Source: Trileptium ribeirensis
Lineage: Eukaryota; Nematoda; Enoplea; Enoplida; Thoracostomopsidae
Assembly (NCBI GenBank): GCA_030248225.1
Contig: JASANE010003641.1
Coordinates: 1 to 64,000 of the forward strand
Direction: 5' to 3'
DNA: 64,000 nucleotides
The translations under genes and the position numbers were made by a program. Numbering within the stretch: the stretch's first letter is position 1; each line of letters opens with the position of its first letter. Shown here one piece after another: positions 12,301-25,560 of this stretch. The notes below the pieces were generated by a model. That model was not told where the DNA came from. It saw nothing but the letters and a program-made list of their open reading frames with translations, and made no database searches.

Positions 12301-14935
12301 AGGTATATATATCATATCCAAGTCTAGTAGGTTTCTGGATTTCATTATTATTTACAGATAATTAATCTACTCACATGTTTAAAGACATTCCGCGGAATTT
12401 ATTTTAATTTGTGAAATGCCACGGTAACATCAGCATGTATATGCAACAATCTTTGTACTTCATTCTGCATATGCAAAATGTTTTGTATGTAGCATCAGTA
12501 AAAGTGCCATGCCTTTTTCTGTCGTTAGTGATTGATTTGCGGTCGCACATTCGGAGAAAGCTATCATTATACACACAAAAGAACAACATTTTCGTGCCTT
12601 ATGCAACATTTCTAAACAAAATGTAGACATTTAAAGGTTTGGTTATAAATAGTTATTGGTTAGAAATAGTTAACTAACACGGTAGTGATCGTTAAGATTT
12701 AAACTGTCGATTTATTTAGCTATTCATCGAAGATACCTTCACTTTGTGTTTCAAAAGCTATATATTACTTGTAAGGTTAGCGAAGTAGAGGCATTATGAA
12801 TATAACGAAATGTACTTACATAATGGAAAAATGCTGGATGCAAATTATGGCATTGCGAAGTGTAGCTTGGTATACAACTAAAATCTCATTGCGCTGGCAT
12901 AAATAGACTGGACCGTTTGTTATAGTGCACTTTGCAAAATGTACACTGTTTGCTTTTTCAATAGGAGAATGTTTAAATATTGAATACTTCTACAATAATT
13001 ACTTTGTTCACTAACACCGTATTTAGCACAAACATCGCCATGCCTTTAGAACAATGTAATAATATTCTTTTACTCGCACTTTTATTACTTTTGTTGCACA
13101 AAAATATTTAATTGATTATAAAAATAAGAAAAATCATGTCGCAATATGTTGCGTATTTTCTTGCTTCTCTAACGGTAGCAAATGCATTGCAATCAAAGCT
13201 GTCGTTCGCACAACAAAACGATTAGACAACCCTTACTAACGACCCTAATTTGTTTAGATAAAAATATACAAATTTTACTACAACATAAAATATTTGGATC
13301 AAAAAACATAAAAGTCTTGGCAGCATTTTGTCTACCGTCACAAGGTCATATAATTGATTGCGACTGCATTAGTGCTAGGCAAAGAAGCACAGAATATCGG
13401 CAATGATATTCTCTGCTAATTCAATCACAAAATTAATTATCCAGTTTAGTGTACGTACATCAACGCACGCAAACGTCTTTTAAATTTGCAACCCTTGAAA
13501 TGTCTCGTTTGAAATTTTTAAAGCGCGGCAGCCATTCAGAAAAAGTGATGAAATGATAAATGAGAGAATGTGACTGCGCAGCGCGTTTTAAATTTAGGTA
13601 AAAATATATGCGCTAATGAAGCAACCGGACTAAAATATTATGGTCACGTTTAGAAACGTTTAGCGTTTCATAGCAAAGCGGCGTACTTTAAGGTAAGTGT
13701 AAACTTGCAGAGCGCAGTAATTACAAATCTAGGAACTGAATATTAGATGTTGACAAATGTCAGTGTATTATCATCAAATTACACAAATTATATCAATAAC
13801 TGAAGTTCTCTTAAGATCCGCCACTCTTTTTGTGTGGTGGAAATAACTATTGAAAAAAGTATAGCTTCTTTTCTAAAACAAAATACTTAGAATTGATAAA
13901 CCTTAAGAGAATTTTATCGACCTAATTTCTTGGTTTTCAGGAAAGCACCTAAGTTTGTGTGTCTAATTCCTAATCGATTCGAGATTATGGTTCCAATGTC
14001 ACGTAGTAATTCCTAAAAAATTTTCTATTCACCTATTCGAAAACACGTTAAAGTCTGAAAATTTGGGAAAATGTCGACTTGCCACAGAGCGTTGAACAGC
14101 ATAAATCTTATATTTTGTTGCTATTAGAAATGCTTTAAAATTATGTTGCAAAAATTCCGCCTGTCTTCTTCCTTAGAAAAACATCGTGTGCGTCACTGTT
14201 GATTCTCAACGTCTTCTAAGTGTGTCTTTCGGAATGGGTCCAACGAATCATAAGTCTAGTGGTAACATGAAGAACAAAATAAGGATGAAGAAGTTGCTGC
14301 TCCAGATATTGACAACCAGCACCTTAATAGTCGCTTTAGTTGTGCATGTTTTGCCAAAACTTCACGGTAAGCAGCCCATTCGGGTGACATGAAGACCTTG
14401 TATATCGCGTCTACCAGGATTGGTGCTAGCATGTTACATTACCATTACACTTCGCATTGACGTCTACGACTACGACGTCATCATGAAAATAGGGTTTTGA
14501 AACGTTGGTCACTAAAATGTCACTTTTGCTATATATATAGCGTCGGGGTCTTTTCATTTGTCCGCCCGTCAGCTCAAAATTGTCCAATTTTAATGATACA
14601 GCAATAACTTTAGTAACACCTGATTCGGTGATTCGAAAAGGCAGTTCAAAAACTCTTGACAATTTTGGCCATATTCACGATAACTTTTTCAATTTGTTGG
14701 GTTTCCTGTATTCCTCCCTCGGTACCTAAAAATTTCGGAAAATATTTTCTCGATAAATGTACAATTTAATACATCATTAAAATTCACTGACCTGCCGAGT
14801 CGAATTGTGTAATAGTCATCTGAATTTGGTATTGAATTTATTGCTTAGGATTAGTCTAAGACTTAGACTCGGGCTTAGATTTAATCTTTGTCATAAATTG
14901 GAGTAGCTCCTAAACTCAAAACCAGATTCAGCTGA
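6326..14935. other. AT-rich intergenic sequence without recognisable genes
   Basis: Open frames are few, short and compositional. A TA-rich simple stretch lies at 10080-10170. Segments near 7790-8050 and 13190-13410 share words such as CCTTACTAACGAC and may be copies of one old repeat. No RNA gene or conserved domain was seen. Confidence 0.5.
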
Positions 14936-15105
14936 TTTTTGACTCAGCTCGTCAATGACGTTCGAATGGCATACAAAACTATACATTTATAGAGAAAAAT
15001 TTATAGGGTGAAAAGGTAACTTAAAGAAATCGAAAAAAATTCTGTCACTAATGTGGTCGAAAAAACTTTTATACAACCGAATCAGTTGAATGGTCCCGTA
15101 ATTAT
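14936..15105. repeat. Related copy of the small inverted-repeat element
   Basis: Shares CGTCAAT..GTTCGAATGG and the ATACNAAACTATAC-like segment with the copy at 49.6 kb, and ends with GAATCAGTTGAATGGT. The left terminus is less well preserved. It lies just upstream of the hAT transposase relic. Confidence 0.4.
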
Positions 15106-15340
15106 CGATGTATCCTCAAAACTCACCAATTTCGTGTTGTGGAGCCGATAATGGAAACGGCCCAGGCGTTGTCTGTGTGAACGCGAATGCCTCAGTTTAT
15201 CACAGCATAGTGAGTCAATGATATATCTAAATTATTAGAGATAAGAGCGTGCTGCTACGCAAAAAATTCTTAGAAATTACCTAATTCTCTTGTAGTTGGT
15301 ATCAAAAATGAATACCCGTCGATAGTTATTCCGCCTTTAG

Positions 15341-16520
15341 TTGGTTGCCAAACTGGAAAACGATATATCAGAAGTGCTCCATTCTTTACACTTCTATTTC
15401 AAACATTCCGCTCTTCACCGAAGTGAATACCAGCAACTTCGAGAAATAACCGGCATGACGGCCGAATTTGCGGGCAAGTATGTAAGTAGTCGATGGCTGT
15501 CCTTAGATGCTGTATGTCGTAAACTGATGGAGAAGCTTGAAACATACGTAAGTAGTTCCTCAAGGTTGTGTCACAGTCTTCCGAATTCAAAAACATCTAT
15601 CGGACATCTCTATATAAAACATCTCTAAAAACATCTCTATATGAAACAATTTCTACTTTTCTGAAAAATTAAGCCAGCCGCGTTTATTTGTGTTTTGTTG
15701 ACTTTATTAGCCGCCCTAGTGAAGCATTTCTGACCAAGTTTCAGAACAGGGAGCCCGTGATTCATCTATTGTGGGTGGAAAAAAGTTGCTGCTTGTCAGC
15801 AACATGCGCTTGATCGTTAAACCGGAAGATTGGCGCAAAACTAAGTTAGTCCTGGCAGACCGAATGCAACGCTGACAATAAAGAAGCTACATTAACCTAT
15901 GCACGTTTTGATGTTGGTATAGAAGCTCTCCAGTTTTGTTTAAACTGTCAGTGCCATTGCAAAAACGTATTCGGCTTAATCTTCAATCTGCCTGCATAGC
16001 ATTAGACGGCCACGTTCAAAAATCTTTACCCCTTGATAATGCGATATTGCGCGACATGCGTTGTTTGGACTTTTCGGTGAAATAGTCGTGTGGGCCTGAA
16101 TTTCTGTGAATTGCTATATATAGCTTTGCATCACGCCGCTCCCAGAAAACTGGCTGGCTCAAGTGGATGCCGCTAGAGACGACCGGCGAATCCTCCAGTT
16201 GGGTGACACGGAATATGCGAATAGTGAAAGGTTGAACCGGTTTTGTAACCATGCCGTCAAAATATAGGCAGCGGACCCGGAGTCGTTTCTCACCAACCAC
16301 GTGCAAATTGTCAAAATGTCGCTGCGTTTCCCTCATGGCAAAGCTTGTTTGGAGACTTGATTTCACTGAAGACCGATATTCTCTCTAACAAGCGTATGTC
16401 GCTGTCCGAGTTGCCCATTATTTCTCAGCGTATTGTGAAACACTACATTTGTTGCATCTACGGGCATCAGGTGAGCAAACTCGTCACTCCTGGCACGATG
16501 AACTCTTTATGATCAACTAA
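15341..16520 (+). pseudogene. Decayed hAT-superfamily transposase
   Basis: Plus-strand fragments match the DUF4371/hAT C-terminal dimerisation type found in many animal genomes. The first piece (15341-15628) contains FYFKHSALHRSEYQQLREIT and YVSSRWLSLDAVCRKLMEK, the family's S/TRWLSL signature. A second piece near 15720-15780 reads SEAFLTKFQNREPVIHLLW. A third near 15960-16070 reads ALDGHVQKSLPLDNAILRDM. A fourth (16376-16512) carries a TELPIIS...-like segment and a VTPGTMNSL end. The pieces lie in different frames with stops between them. Order and direction agree with one decayed copy. Open frames on the minus strand in this interval are shadows. Confidence 0.8.
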
Positions 16521-18746
16521 GAGCAAGTACGATAAAGTTTAGGCTGATATGCAAAGCGAATGAGGACAATAAAGGCATATTGGAACCAAACAACCGAGGT
16601 CAAGGAAACTGCACAGCCTCAACTAGTGGTATATCACGATTGAAGCAAATACGTGCGTTGAAGGGGTTTTATGATATTTTAATTGATGTGTCCTAATGTT
16701 CCGTCGTGCCTTAAGACGTGACCAAATTCCAAAGTCAACTTCTTCCGCCTGTCTAACACAGAATCCCGACTTTTAGCCTTTTAGAAAAATACATGCCACT
16801 GTATATTTTTTATTATTATTCATGTTTCGACGCTCTCATTGCCTTTATCAAGGTACTAAACGTAGTCGGAAACTTGCCGATATAGGTGCTTCTACACATG
16901 GAATCTAATGGACTTTACGATATTTTTGCATACGTTTACCATCTTAGAAATTACGTAGTCGAGTACAAGCTTAATGCCAAAGTATTTGTAAACAAAAATT
17001 AGTAACAACAAAAGCTCCATATAATATCAACAATTTAATTTGCAATCAACTTCAATATTCGTTTATAACAATAAAAAATATCGGCTCGAATGATCTAGCT
17101 GCTTACTGTTGACTGGGCATGCTCATTATTTCTGCGTCGACTTAATAGGAGTAAATTGAAGTGGCCTCCTAGTTAACTCGAGGAAAGAGATAGCGCTGGT
17201 CACATAAAGTAGGTCAAACTATCGACGATAACACATAATCCTAAATATCTGTTAATTCACATTTCGGAGTTTAACTTTTCACCTCGTGTGAAGAATTGCA
17301 AGCGCAAAACATATAGCTAGCTGTACTACATTGTACTAAATGCACTACGCTGGGAAAAATTTGCGGTGTCCACCATTGCAACTATGAATATGCGATGGTT
17401 TTAGCATGAAATAGCGATTTCAACTTGTTCTTTCTAAAACTGGACGAATTCGTTTTAATAATCCTGCAACACGAGGCTAAGCTAGTGACATGCACTAAAT
17501 CGGACAAGGCATCATCAAACTATACTATCGAATAACGAAATATGCTTCGATTTGGCTCTAAATTTAGGGTTACCCGGGGATTTCCTCATGGTATCGTTTA
17601 TCGCCGATGATATTACCTCCACAGGCAAGCCGTCTAAGGTTACTTGCGGTGCACCTACTACTTGGTTGCCATCGATAACAGCAAAACACAGGCTGATCTT
17701 AGCCTGAATCATGTTACCCACAAAATTTGGTGAATTACACTGAGTATAATGTAAATCTCAAAACCACTAGCTAAACCTTCTCTTGTGCTAATGTTTTATA
17801 AACATTGTAATTTTGATTTCTGATTTTGAGCATTTAATGACGTTTGTGCCTCTCACAGTTGTCGCATGATTCTCTAGTGATGTCTATACTGGCCTACAAT
17901 ACGTAATACCACATGAGGATATTTACAGCTTTGAGTTCGGAAATTACAGAGCTCAAACACACTTTTGCCGAAACAATGTTTGGTATTACTTAAGATAAAC
18001 CCAACAGTGACCATTGTTTCCAACGCATGAAGTCGTATTTCAAGAAAAACCATAAATTGAGCAACAGCAACATCTCTGTATTGCCCATGTAAACATTTTG
18101 CTTAGCTATTGCTGTATTCCAATACTCAACTTTACTATTCAACAAAATATGTCGCTGTTCGCCGAAGCGACCAAAACGAATGCAAACACTCAGCAGTTAT
18201 CAGAATAATGATCTGCCCTGTTTAGGTGCGGATCATGGAAAGGCTGCAGAAGCAAAACGTCAATAAATTTACGAATATGGAATTGGCGTAGAAAATGATT
18301 TTGTTCTCTTAAATCTCGATAACACGAAACTCCGACTGTATACGATTGCACCGAGTCAGTAAAACAATATATGAGCTGATTTCATCCTGAAACTGATCCG
18401 CAATATACTAACCCATTTTTTCCTAAGCTTATATCACGTATTGCTCCTTTTGTTATCGTGTTCTTAGTGTACCTTCACATTATTAGAAACCCATTCAGCT
18501 ATTGAAAAATCATTATGCAAGCACTAAGGGCCATAAAGTCACGAATAAAATAAACTTTCAAATTCTATGCCTACCACCATAATTCTTTTTACATAAATGA
18601 AAATAAATTACTTGGTATATTTCAATATTTGAGCTTCGAAATATTTAATAAAAGTCACAAATTTTGAAGTGCGCTTGTGTATTCTTGAAGTGCTGTCAAA
18701 TTTTGAAAGTACACAATTATATATATATATTGCGCTAGCTTTGGAG
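16521..18746. other. Intergenic sequence, nothing recognised
   Basis: AT-rich, with scattered short frames. The longest, on the minus strand at 17515-17721, matches nothing I know. Ends in a short (AT)n run beside MITE copy 1. Confidence 0.45.
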
Positions 18747-19337
18747 TAGTGTTTCGCAATGGCCAATTTTGAAGTCAAACGGCTGGACGCCGGACGGTTG
18801 ATGGCGTATGGAGGGCTGACAGCTAAGAAGCTTCTCTTACTACGATATGAATTTAAAATTCATAAATGCTTCTTCAGCATTTGTTCAAAAATCGATTAAT
18901 ATCTGAAGGTTTTATCCGGCGTACTATAGCAAATGCCGAAATATAGCAAGACTGTAATAAACTTAATCCTGTGAAAAGCCCACTTTTGAGGCCTATCATT
19001 AAGCATTGACTCAGATTCGTTCAATAATAAACACCTATGTTATGTTCTTAAACATTACAAGTGGTATTAAATGGCACAAAATTCTTGCATGTTGGTTATT
19101 GAGGATTATATATTCATCAAAAAGTTCCAGTAGTGCTGTTTATAATTCACTTGCTATACTGTAGTAATCGTGAGGACCACGGCCAGTCGAGCGACTACCC
19201 ACAACTGCTAACCAACGGCTTTCGCAACTGTCAACGACATAAAAATGTTAACGGCTGGCCGACGACTCACCATAAAATTTTCAAAGGCCTGCAGTTGCCC
19301 ACGGGCAGCCGGTCTTCACGGCGGTTGAGCAACACTA
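18747..19337 (+). mobile_element. hAT-type MITE, copy 1 (complete)
   Basis: A 591-bp element with terminal inverted repeats: 5' TAGTGTTTCGCAATGGCC against the reverse complement of the 3' end (TAGTGTTGCTCAACCGCC). It is flanked by an 8-bp target duplication with one mismatch (CTTTGGAG / TTTTGGAG). It contains GC-rich subterminal segments (GGCTGGCCGACG types) and an AT-rich centre. The same sequence occurs at 35.6 and 49.0 kb. No transposase is encoded. The 8-bp duplication and TAGTG-type ends point to a hAT-mobilised non-autonomous element. An (AT)n run at 18719-18731 sits just outside. Confidence 0.8.
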
Positions 19338-19444
19338 TTTTGGAGCACTATGACCATTTGGTACTTTTCTACTGAAGACTGCATTTTGTAACTGCAAAAA
19401 TATTCCAATGCTTTAACGGTTTCATTGATACATAGTAACACTTC

Positions 19445-19690
19445 AAGGTGTTAGGAGGAGGTGCTTCGGGAGGGCGTTCTGAAAATGGTTAACGACCTTC
19501 CACTCCCTCAGCTGCCTAGAACCTCCTCATTTTTGCAAATTGTACCCGTTTTCTGCCAATTTTCACTCTATTTTTGCCAATTTTTGCTAAAATTTTCCGC
19601 GCGCATTAGGAACAGGGTTAGGTTTGCTGAGCATCGGAGGTAGAGTACTACTGCCTGGGGTAGGTCACGGCTTTTTGGGGCCAGGCAACA
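19445..19690 (+). repeat. Single-arm copy of the AAATTTTGCC inverted-repeat family
   Basis: GC-rich flank, then a T-rich core with TTTTTGCCAATTTTTGCTAA, ending AAAATTTTCCGCGCGCATTAG. The end matches the right arm of the element at 55.4 kb. The open frame 19461-19643 across it is compositional only. Confidence 0.5.
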
Positions 19691-21073
19691 GAATTAATAT
19701 TCATCTGAACCCCCGTTTCGGTGTGCATATTTTAAATACATGTAAATAAGGCATCTGTTTTTCACCACCATTACGCAGCATGACGATGCATAAAATGTTT
19801 GATTTAGACTCTCTTGTGTTTCTGATCTATGTCATGTATTAAATCAGCACTAATAGACATACATCAAAATTAGCCCTATACTGCATGGCGTAATTGAACA
19901 TAGATGTAGTGTATTAGAGGGATAGACTTTCGATTCGATTCAGTCGAAACAGAACCAAAACCAAAAAACTCTCCCAATAGCTTCGGACGGGTTACCCTGC
20001 TGCACCTTCGGCTTCATGCTAATTGGTACCCACACGACCCGGCTTCCTCGACCCTCAATAGAGTGGTAGCGCGGCACTTATTCCCATGAGATCGATGAGT
20101 TTAGCAGAGCCGAAAGTGGGTACGCACTAGTCTAATTTCGTGGTATGATTCTTTAAAGGTGCCACGAGAAGAGTCAACCCCTAGGCCTATGTATAGATAA
20201 TAAAGTCGACTCGTCGTTCTGTATTTCCTCACTCCAGGAAGACTACAAGATTTGGTGCACCTAAAAGATTATACCAACTCACTGGGGCAGTCCAATTTTC
20301 ACATCTTTTTATATCTCAAATTTTCACAGCTATGACTCGTCTTCGGACGTTCCTCCGTGTTTAATGTAGGCCCGCATTTTTGTAACAGAAACTGTTTAAC
20401 CTTGTAACAACCTCAAACTTGTATAGAATAGCATGCATTGACGACTGTATACTCGACTCGGCGACATTTTGTGACAAAATTCAAAACTTACAACTTTTGT
20501 TGTTGTTTTTGTCTTGCTCACAGATTTGCAGGTTGTTTTTGCACAACAACGTGTCTATATCAACACTTTTAAATTTGAGGAAGGCTAGGCGATATAAATT
20601 TGACTTGTTTTGGTCACTTTTTATTTCTTTGATTTCAGGTGAACGGAACTGTTTCGGCAACGACGTCTGGACGTGGAATGTTCTACCACTTGGGCACTTT
20701 TTAAATGGCACTTTAACACCTCCGATATCTTTCCCTAGCTACGGCATCAGTGTTAAGAGATTTCTTTTTCGACCAAGGAATCCAGGGGTTTTAGGAAAGT
20801 GGCTTAATATAATTTTACTCAATTTCGCGGTGGCGTTGTTATTGGTGCATATTTTACCTTTATCCCTCTTGGTGCGCAAATTGCAACGTTTTTATTTTAT
20901 CCGCCTTGTGGCACTTTGCCTGACAGGTTCTTCTACGGGCTTGCCTGGTTTATCAACTCTGGTAAATTTTACCTTGCATTGATTGGAGAAAAGAAATTGA
21001 TTTTGGTTGCTTGTCACTTTTCTGGATGAGCGATTTCGGCTAGTAACAGTGTACGCTTACGTTATTATTATAC

Positions 21074-21415
21074 GTGTACATTAGTGTACGTACTCGGTGG
21101 CATATTTTGTACCCATTTTTGAACAGCACCCAGGAAAAATCTAGCTCGGCGGCTATAGACCAATACACCAGACGCCTCACCGGTGATTTAGCAAGGATTA
21201 GAGCCATAGCGTTAGCTGAAAGTTTCGGAGCCAGAGACAGTGATAATTTTAAAGGCTACCAAGAACATCGTTTTCTTAGAAAATGTGGATCTGATGCTAG
21301 AGCTTTAAAACTGTTTATCAATGTGCTAAGTTTGCCAAGTCTGCTTAATACTGCCATAGGGGCTGGGTATATTCTCTGTACGCTAGTTTCACTTTCAGGT
21401 CTGGCTCAAATTTGA
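21074..21415 (+). other. Unassigned open reading frame
   Basis: A 113-codon frame. The part after a possible acceptor (CACCCAG|G near 21132) has protein-like composition: IDQYTRRLTGDLARIRAIAL, AESFGARDSDNFKGYQEH. I recognise no family, there is no good donor, and neighbours give no support. It may be an exon or a transposon fragment. Confidence 0.2.
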
Positions 21416-22014
21416 GACCTATCAAGTCCTAAATCGGTGGAAAAAGGTTGAGTAAACTAGGGAGCTAGAAATATCTGGAGCTATTGTTTCAGGGCTGAAT
21501 TGGCACAAGTGTTTATTTTAGGACCGGATATAATATGAATTTTACTTCAGGTTAAAGTTTATCGTAAACCGTTCAGTGTAGTTCTAGTTAAATTAACACG
21601 GACAAACGTGCAAAATGAACAAATGTGTGCCAACCAAAATTCCTTTCGTACATGGCAAAGCCCATGTTCGCGGTTACAAAAATGCGAATACCAATGCCAA
21701 AATTGCTAACGCGAATTCCTGCGCGAATCAATTTGTGATTTTCACAAAACAACAACCTTGGTGTACGCACCTAATGCAGGTTTCACAGAATAATGTGTGC
21801 AAAAAGTGGGTAGCTTTCTCTCTAGTAGCCGTTTGCAAGTAACCAAAATCTCTAATGGACGGATGGTATATATATTTTAGTTTCTTGAAAATCGCTGCTA
21901 GAGACTTTTATCTTTAATGACACCTTGCTTGATAAAGTCTGACAAATGGCTGCAAGAAACATTTGTCTTTTACAGATAGCTGACAAAAACGGGTAAACGA
22001 TTATTTCTAACGGA

Positions 22015-22076
22015 TAGCCGTTAGAGACTAAAATCTCTTGCAGTTCGGCATAAGAGATTTTTGTCTCTAATGGCTA
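22015..22076. repeat. Hairpin, 25-bp arms and 12-nt loop
   Basis: The left arm (22015-22039, begins TAGCCGTTAGAGAC) and right arm (22052-22076, ends GTCTCTAATGGCTA) pair at 23 of 25 positions around GCAGTTCGGCAT. Surrounding sequence repeats the words AGAGACTTTTATCT and GACAAATGGCTG. Most likely a small palindromic element. A small-RNA precursor is possible but untested. Confidence 0.7.
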
Positions 22077-23411
22077 GCTAGTAAAAACTCGTCTCCTGCA
22101 GCTTGATGAAAAAAGCCTTTAAGAGCTATCCATTAGAATTTAGTACATGACCGAGGCCCGAACTGGAAGGGAGGGAATACACCTGTCACCGGAGCAAGCT
22201 TTCGGCACACCAGGGAAAGTAAGCCGGTCGCCGGGTGGTGGTTACGACGCGTTTAGCGCTGTCGGGGGGCAGTTGCAGCACTTGTCAGGGGTAGCCGTAA
22301 CCTCGAGGGTGGGGTGGGGGAGATGTGTTCGGATCCTCAGGAGGTGAACCAGCATACCCTCCTATGAGCATGCATGATTATTCCTACTCATGCACCGCCC
22401 TGGAATTTTTCTCTTGCTTTTCAATCACAGTAACATGTGAACAAATAACACATCGGTAGTGTTTACACATACAACGTTGGTTGTGCAGTTTATAATTCTA
22501 GAACACAGAGCAACAAGTTAATAGTTTGTGCTGACTTTCACATGAATATTTATTGCTACCAGCTCAGCTCTTGTCACGATTCGTCCTTTGTTGCTGACGC
22601 AGACTAATTATCGCACAATGAATTAAAACTATGCATTTTGCACTAACGGACCTTTGGTTCTTACAGACCAGCCACATCCGATGACTCGTGCCGTAAAGGT
22701 TTTTAGGTTTCGTCAGTCAGTTTTAGTTTCGAAAATAGCGCATATATAATTCACTTCAGTGTTTTGAGGTTGTCTTCCCGAAAATACAGCTTAGCCATAT
22801 TTTTATCATCATCGATTTATGAACATGTTGTCTTTGTTAGATACCGTGGTTGAATTAGAAAATCTACTAAAGATATAATACTCTCCGTTTGAAAAATTTT
22901 GGTTTCGATTTTTTAATTTGTCTTAGCATTATTTTAATGTGAGCGGCACTTCGGGTTCAGCGATTGTCCTAAAAACCATTATGATTAAGGTACTCAAAAG
23001 TTGCTCAGCGTTAGAAAAACACAACATTTTCTTGGGAATCTTTAAAATTTAAGGGAGAAGGGCATAGCGGAGATTACTAAGTTTTTTCAATTTTCAGCTC
23101 CGCCAAAATGAACATTAAATTTAACGAAGGCCCTAGCTCTTTCCTTGTTTAAAACATACGATGCAAACACAGTGGCTTATATTGTATTCAGTAACCCCTA
23201 GATTCTATCGACACATTTTAATCACCCAGATATGTTTATATTGAAAAAGCGGCAAAAATTGATATTTTGGTGCTAAATATAAGCAAATTTAGTGCCAGCA
23301 CCGCCCTGTATGGCTAAACATATGAGCAACGTGAGATTAAAAATTAGATATATTTAACGATTAAAACGTTACAATCCCATCATTCACCCCAGCAAAAAAC
23401 AGTTAATCAAA

Positions 23412-23630
23412 ATGTTGAAAATTTTACTGCGGGGTATTCTTTCACCATTGACTCGTGGCTGGAAAGCGGATACTCTCACAAAAATGTCTAACAGTAACGT
23501 TGCATCCCTCGATGAGAGAATCATGAATGGCCTTTATTTTCAATCTCACGTCTCCGACAAAAGTTTCAGCCTAAAGAATTTAAGTAGGAAACTGAAACCG
23601 AACAGACTGACTAAAAAAAATTCATCATAA
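23412..23630 (+). other. Unassigned short open reading frame
   Basis: 72 codons from an ATG in good context (AAAATG). The product is basic, with KSFSLKNLSRKLKPNRLTKK near the C-terminus. No family recognised, no splice partners evident. Confidence 0.15.
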
Positions 23631-24373
23631 GTGCGTTATTTGAGTATATTTCGATCGGTACTATCGCCCCGCTTCAATTATTCTTGATTGGCTGACACTG
23701 TACTTTTCCGCGTTACAACTTCATTACATCTCTTGCGTATAATGTGTAAAGAGCAGTAAAACACCAGTTGTTAAAAAGAACTAAAGTACTGGGTCATGAA
23801 AATTTTACTTTAAAAGCAACCAGTTGATTAATGATCTTGTAAAACCCAAAATTTAAGACAACGGGAAAATGAATTAGTTCGGAAAAACAAATGCTTCAAG
23901 ATAATACGTTTCAGTGCAGTTCCAATACCAAATAGTTTCAAGTTTCTCGAATATGTAGAATTGCGCAACAGTTTTAGCTTGCTTTTCTCTGGCATCAGGT
24001 TATTTAATTAAGTAAAATTTACTTTTATTATAAATGAAATTTACAACTTAAAATATCAAATATGTATATTTCACTGTTATGTACAACAACATTATGTAAA
24101 CAGATAGATTAGCTGCCATGCGTAAGACTTAAATAATTGATAGTTAAAATCACAACCAAACATGGAATATGTTACCGGAATATTTTGTCTCACATATATA
24201 TTGTAATGCAAATACATATAAAACAAACGGCCCAAGTAACTTTGAGGGACAATATAACAATACGTTAGGAAAAGCTTAGTGCGGAGAATCGAGGCGGTAG
24301 TCCCTGACATAGAAATAAGCTTAGTGTAAGGACCTAAGCTTAGGCTACGTCACAGGCTTAGTAACATAGTATT

Positions 24374-25239
24374 ATGAAAACGGTAGAGTCTGCATTTGGA
24401 TTATCTGCCCCTCCAGGATACTTGGGCCAAACAAGGTATGACGAATCCCTGAATTGTATTAGACAGTGCGTAATATGGATTCCATTATTTTTAGGAACCC
24501 GAGAACATGACTCATATTGATCAAACATTATGTGGAAGAAAATTAAACCTTAGACATTAGGCTAACATATTTTTTCCTTTCCCGGGCACCAGTCACATCT
24601 GTAAACAATAACAATTATCCGGAGTTCCAGCAAAAATAGTAAAATAGGCTTGCTATAATATCCCCCAAAAGGCCAGCATAATTAACATATTTGCAAACGA
24701 GATCTTGAAGAATATTTTTATCAAATTAGAGTATATGCCTTTTGTATTAAAATATTTTTCACTAACATTAACAAAACTCGAGTGGAAAATTTGCGGAGCA
24801 TGATGGCTTACATTGCACATTCCATGAGGTTGGCAAAATCTCTAACAAACTCAAGAAATAGTAGAATGCAGTTTAATGGATCTGAGAATATGAGAAAACA
24901 TTTTTCACAAAACTTATATTTTAACGCAATCGACCCTAATGACTTAAGAGCCTTTTTTGCGACCGCGGTGGCACAATATATCAGTACTTGTGGCCACTGT
25001 AACATTTGTGACAGGTAAATCATGTGCACAATATAATATAAATCTTTGATAATCCAAAATTGCACTTCCCCATTATTGTAGCTGGCTGAGTCGCTTCTGG
25101 ACTGATTGTAGTAGGAAGCAAGTTGTGCCAATAGCTTGCCAGATTCGAGGTCGTCGAGGTCAAAATTCTTACACACGTCTCCACAACAGCGTTCAACCCA
25201 AAGATTAATATTATTGATTTTTACCTTTTGCCATAACAA
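24374..25239. other. Segment open on both strands, possible exon(s) of an unknown gene
   Basis: Plus strand: a start (24374) followed by SAFGLSAPPGYLGQT and donor AAG|GTATGA. Then an open segment (about 24797-25014) with RNSRMQFNGSENMRKHFSQN and CGHCNICD, donor ACAG|GTAAAT. Then acceptor ATTGTAG|C at 25080 and WLSRFWTDCSRKQVVPIACQ to a stop at 25209, phases compatible. Minus strand: one open frame 25239-24808 contains NLWVERCCGDVCKNFDLDDL and ESGKLLAQLASYYNQS, which recalls the start of a calponin-homology domain. Only one reading can be right, and neither family is confirmed. The segment lies 320 bp beyond the stop of the kinase gene, so it could also be 3' UTR. Confidence 0.3.
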
Positions 25240-25560
25240 AACTTCTCATTTTTAAGCAAACGCAACATATAACCGCAACCTTATTTATAGCTGCCTAATG
25301 AAGCTCTTGTGGCGATCGTTTGAGTCCATTGAAACGGCTGACGTCGAATTATTCGTTCCGGTTATTATATTTTCAGCTTGATATAGTCACCGCTTAAGGC
25401 AATATAGTTAGATCGTATAACTGAATTTAAAATAGTAATATAGGCATTGACTTAGCGGCATTTTCAAGCTTAGTTCGAAGCATCAAACTCTGCCTCCGAT
25501 CTGACATGTTTTTGTTTCATAAGAGTATATCATATCATACATATCACAAAGATACCACAA

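Larger units (their letters stand above)
19691..24373. other. Intergenic sequence with repeat patches
   Basis: Apart from the hairpin and the two short frames listed, a GC-rich patch lies at 19975-20190 and another at 22140-22360. The 187-codon plus frame at 20419-20982 is hydrophobic and Leu/Phe-rich without Met-context or splice support. No gene supported. Confidence 0.45.

Noticed and set aside
16016..16366. 116-codon minus-strand frame
   Set aside because: The plus strand in the same place carries recognisable fragments of the hAT transposase, so this is its antisense shadow.
20419..20982. 187-codon plus-strand open frame
   Set aside because: Leu/Phe-rich composition follows from T-rich DNA. 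There are no recognisable domains, no start context and no splice partners, and the opposite strand is also partly open.
22147..22347. 66-codon Gly/Arg-rich frame
   Set aside because: Falls in a GC-rich patch like those flanking the T-rich repeat family. Composition explains it.
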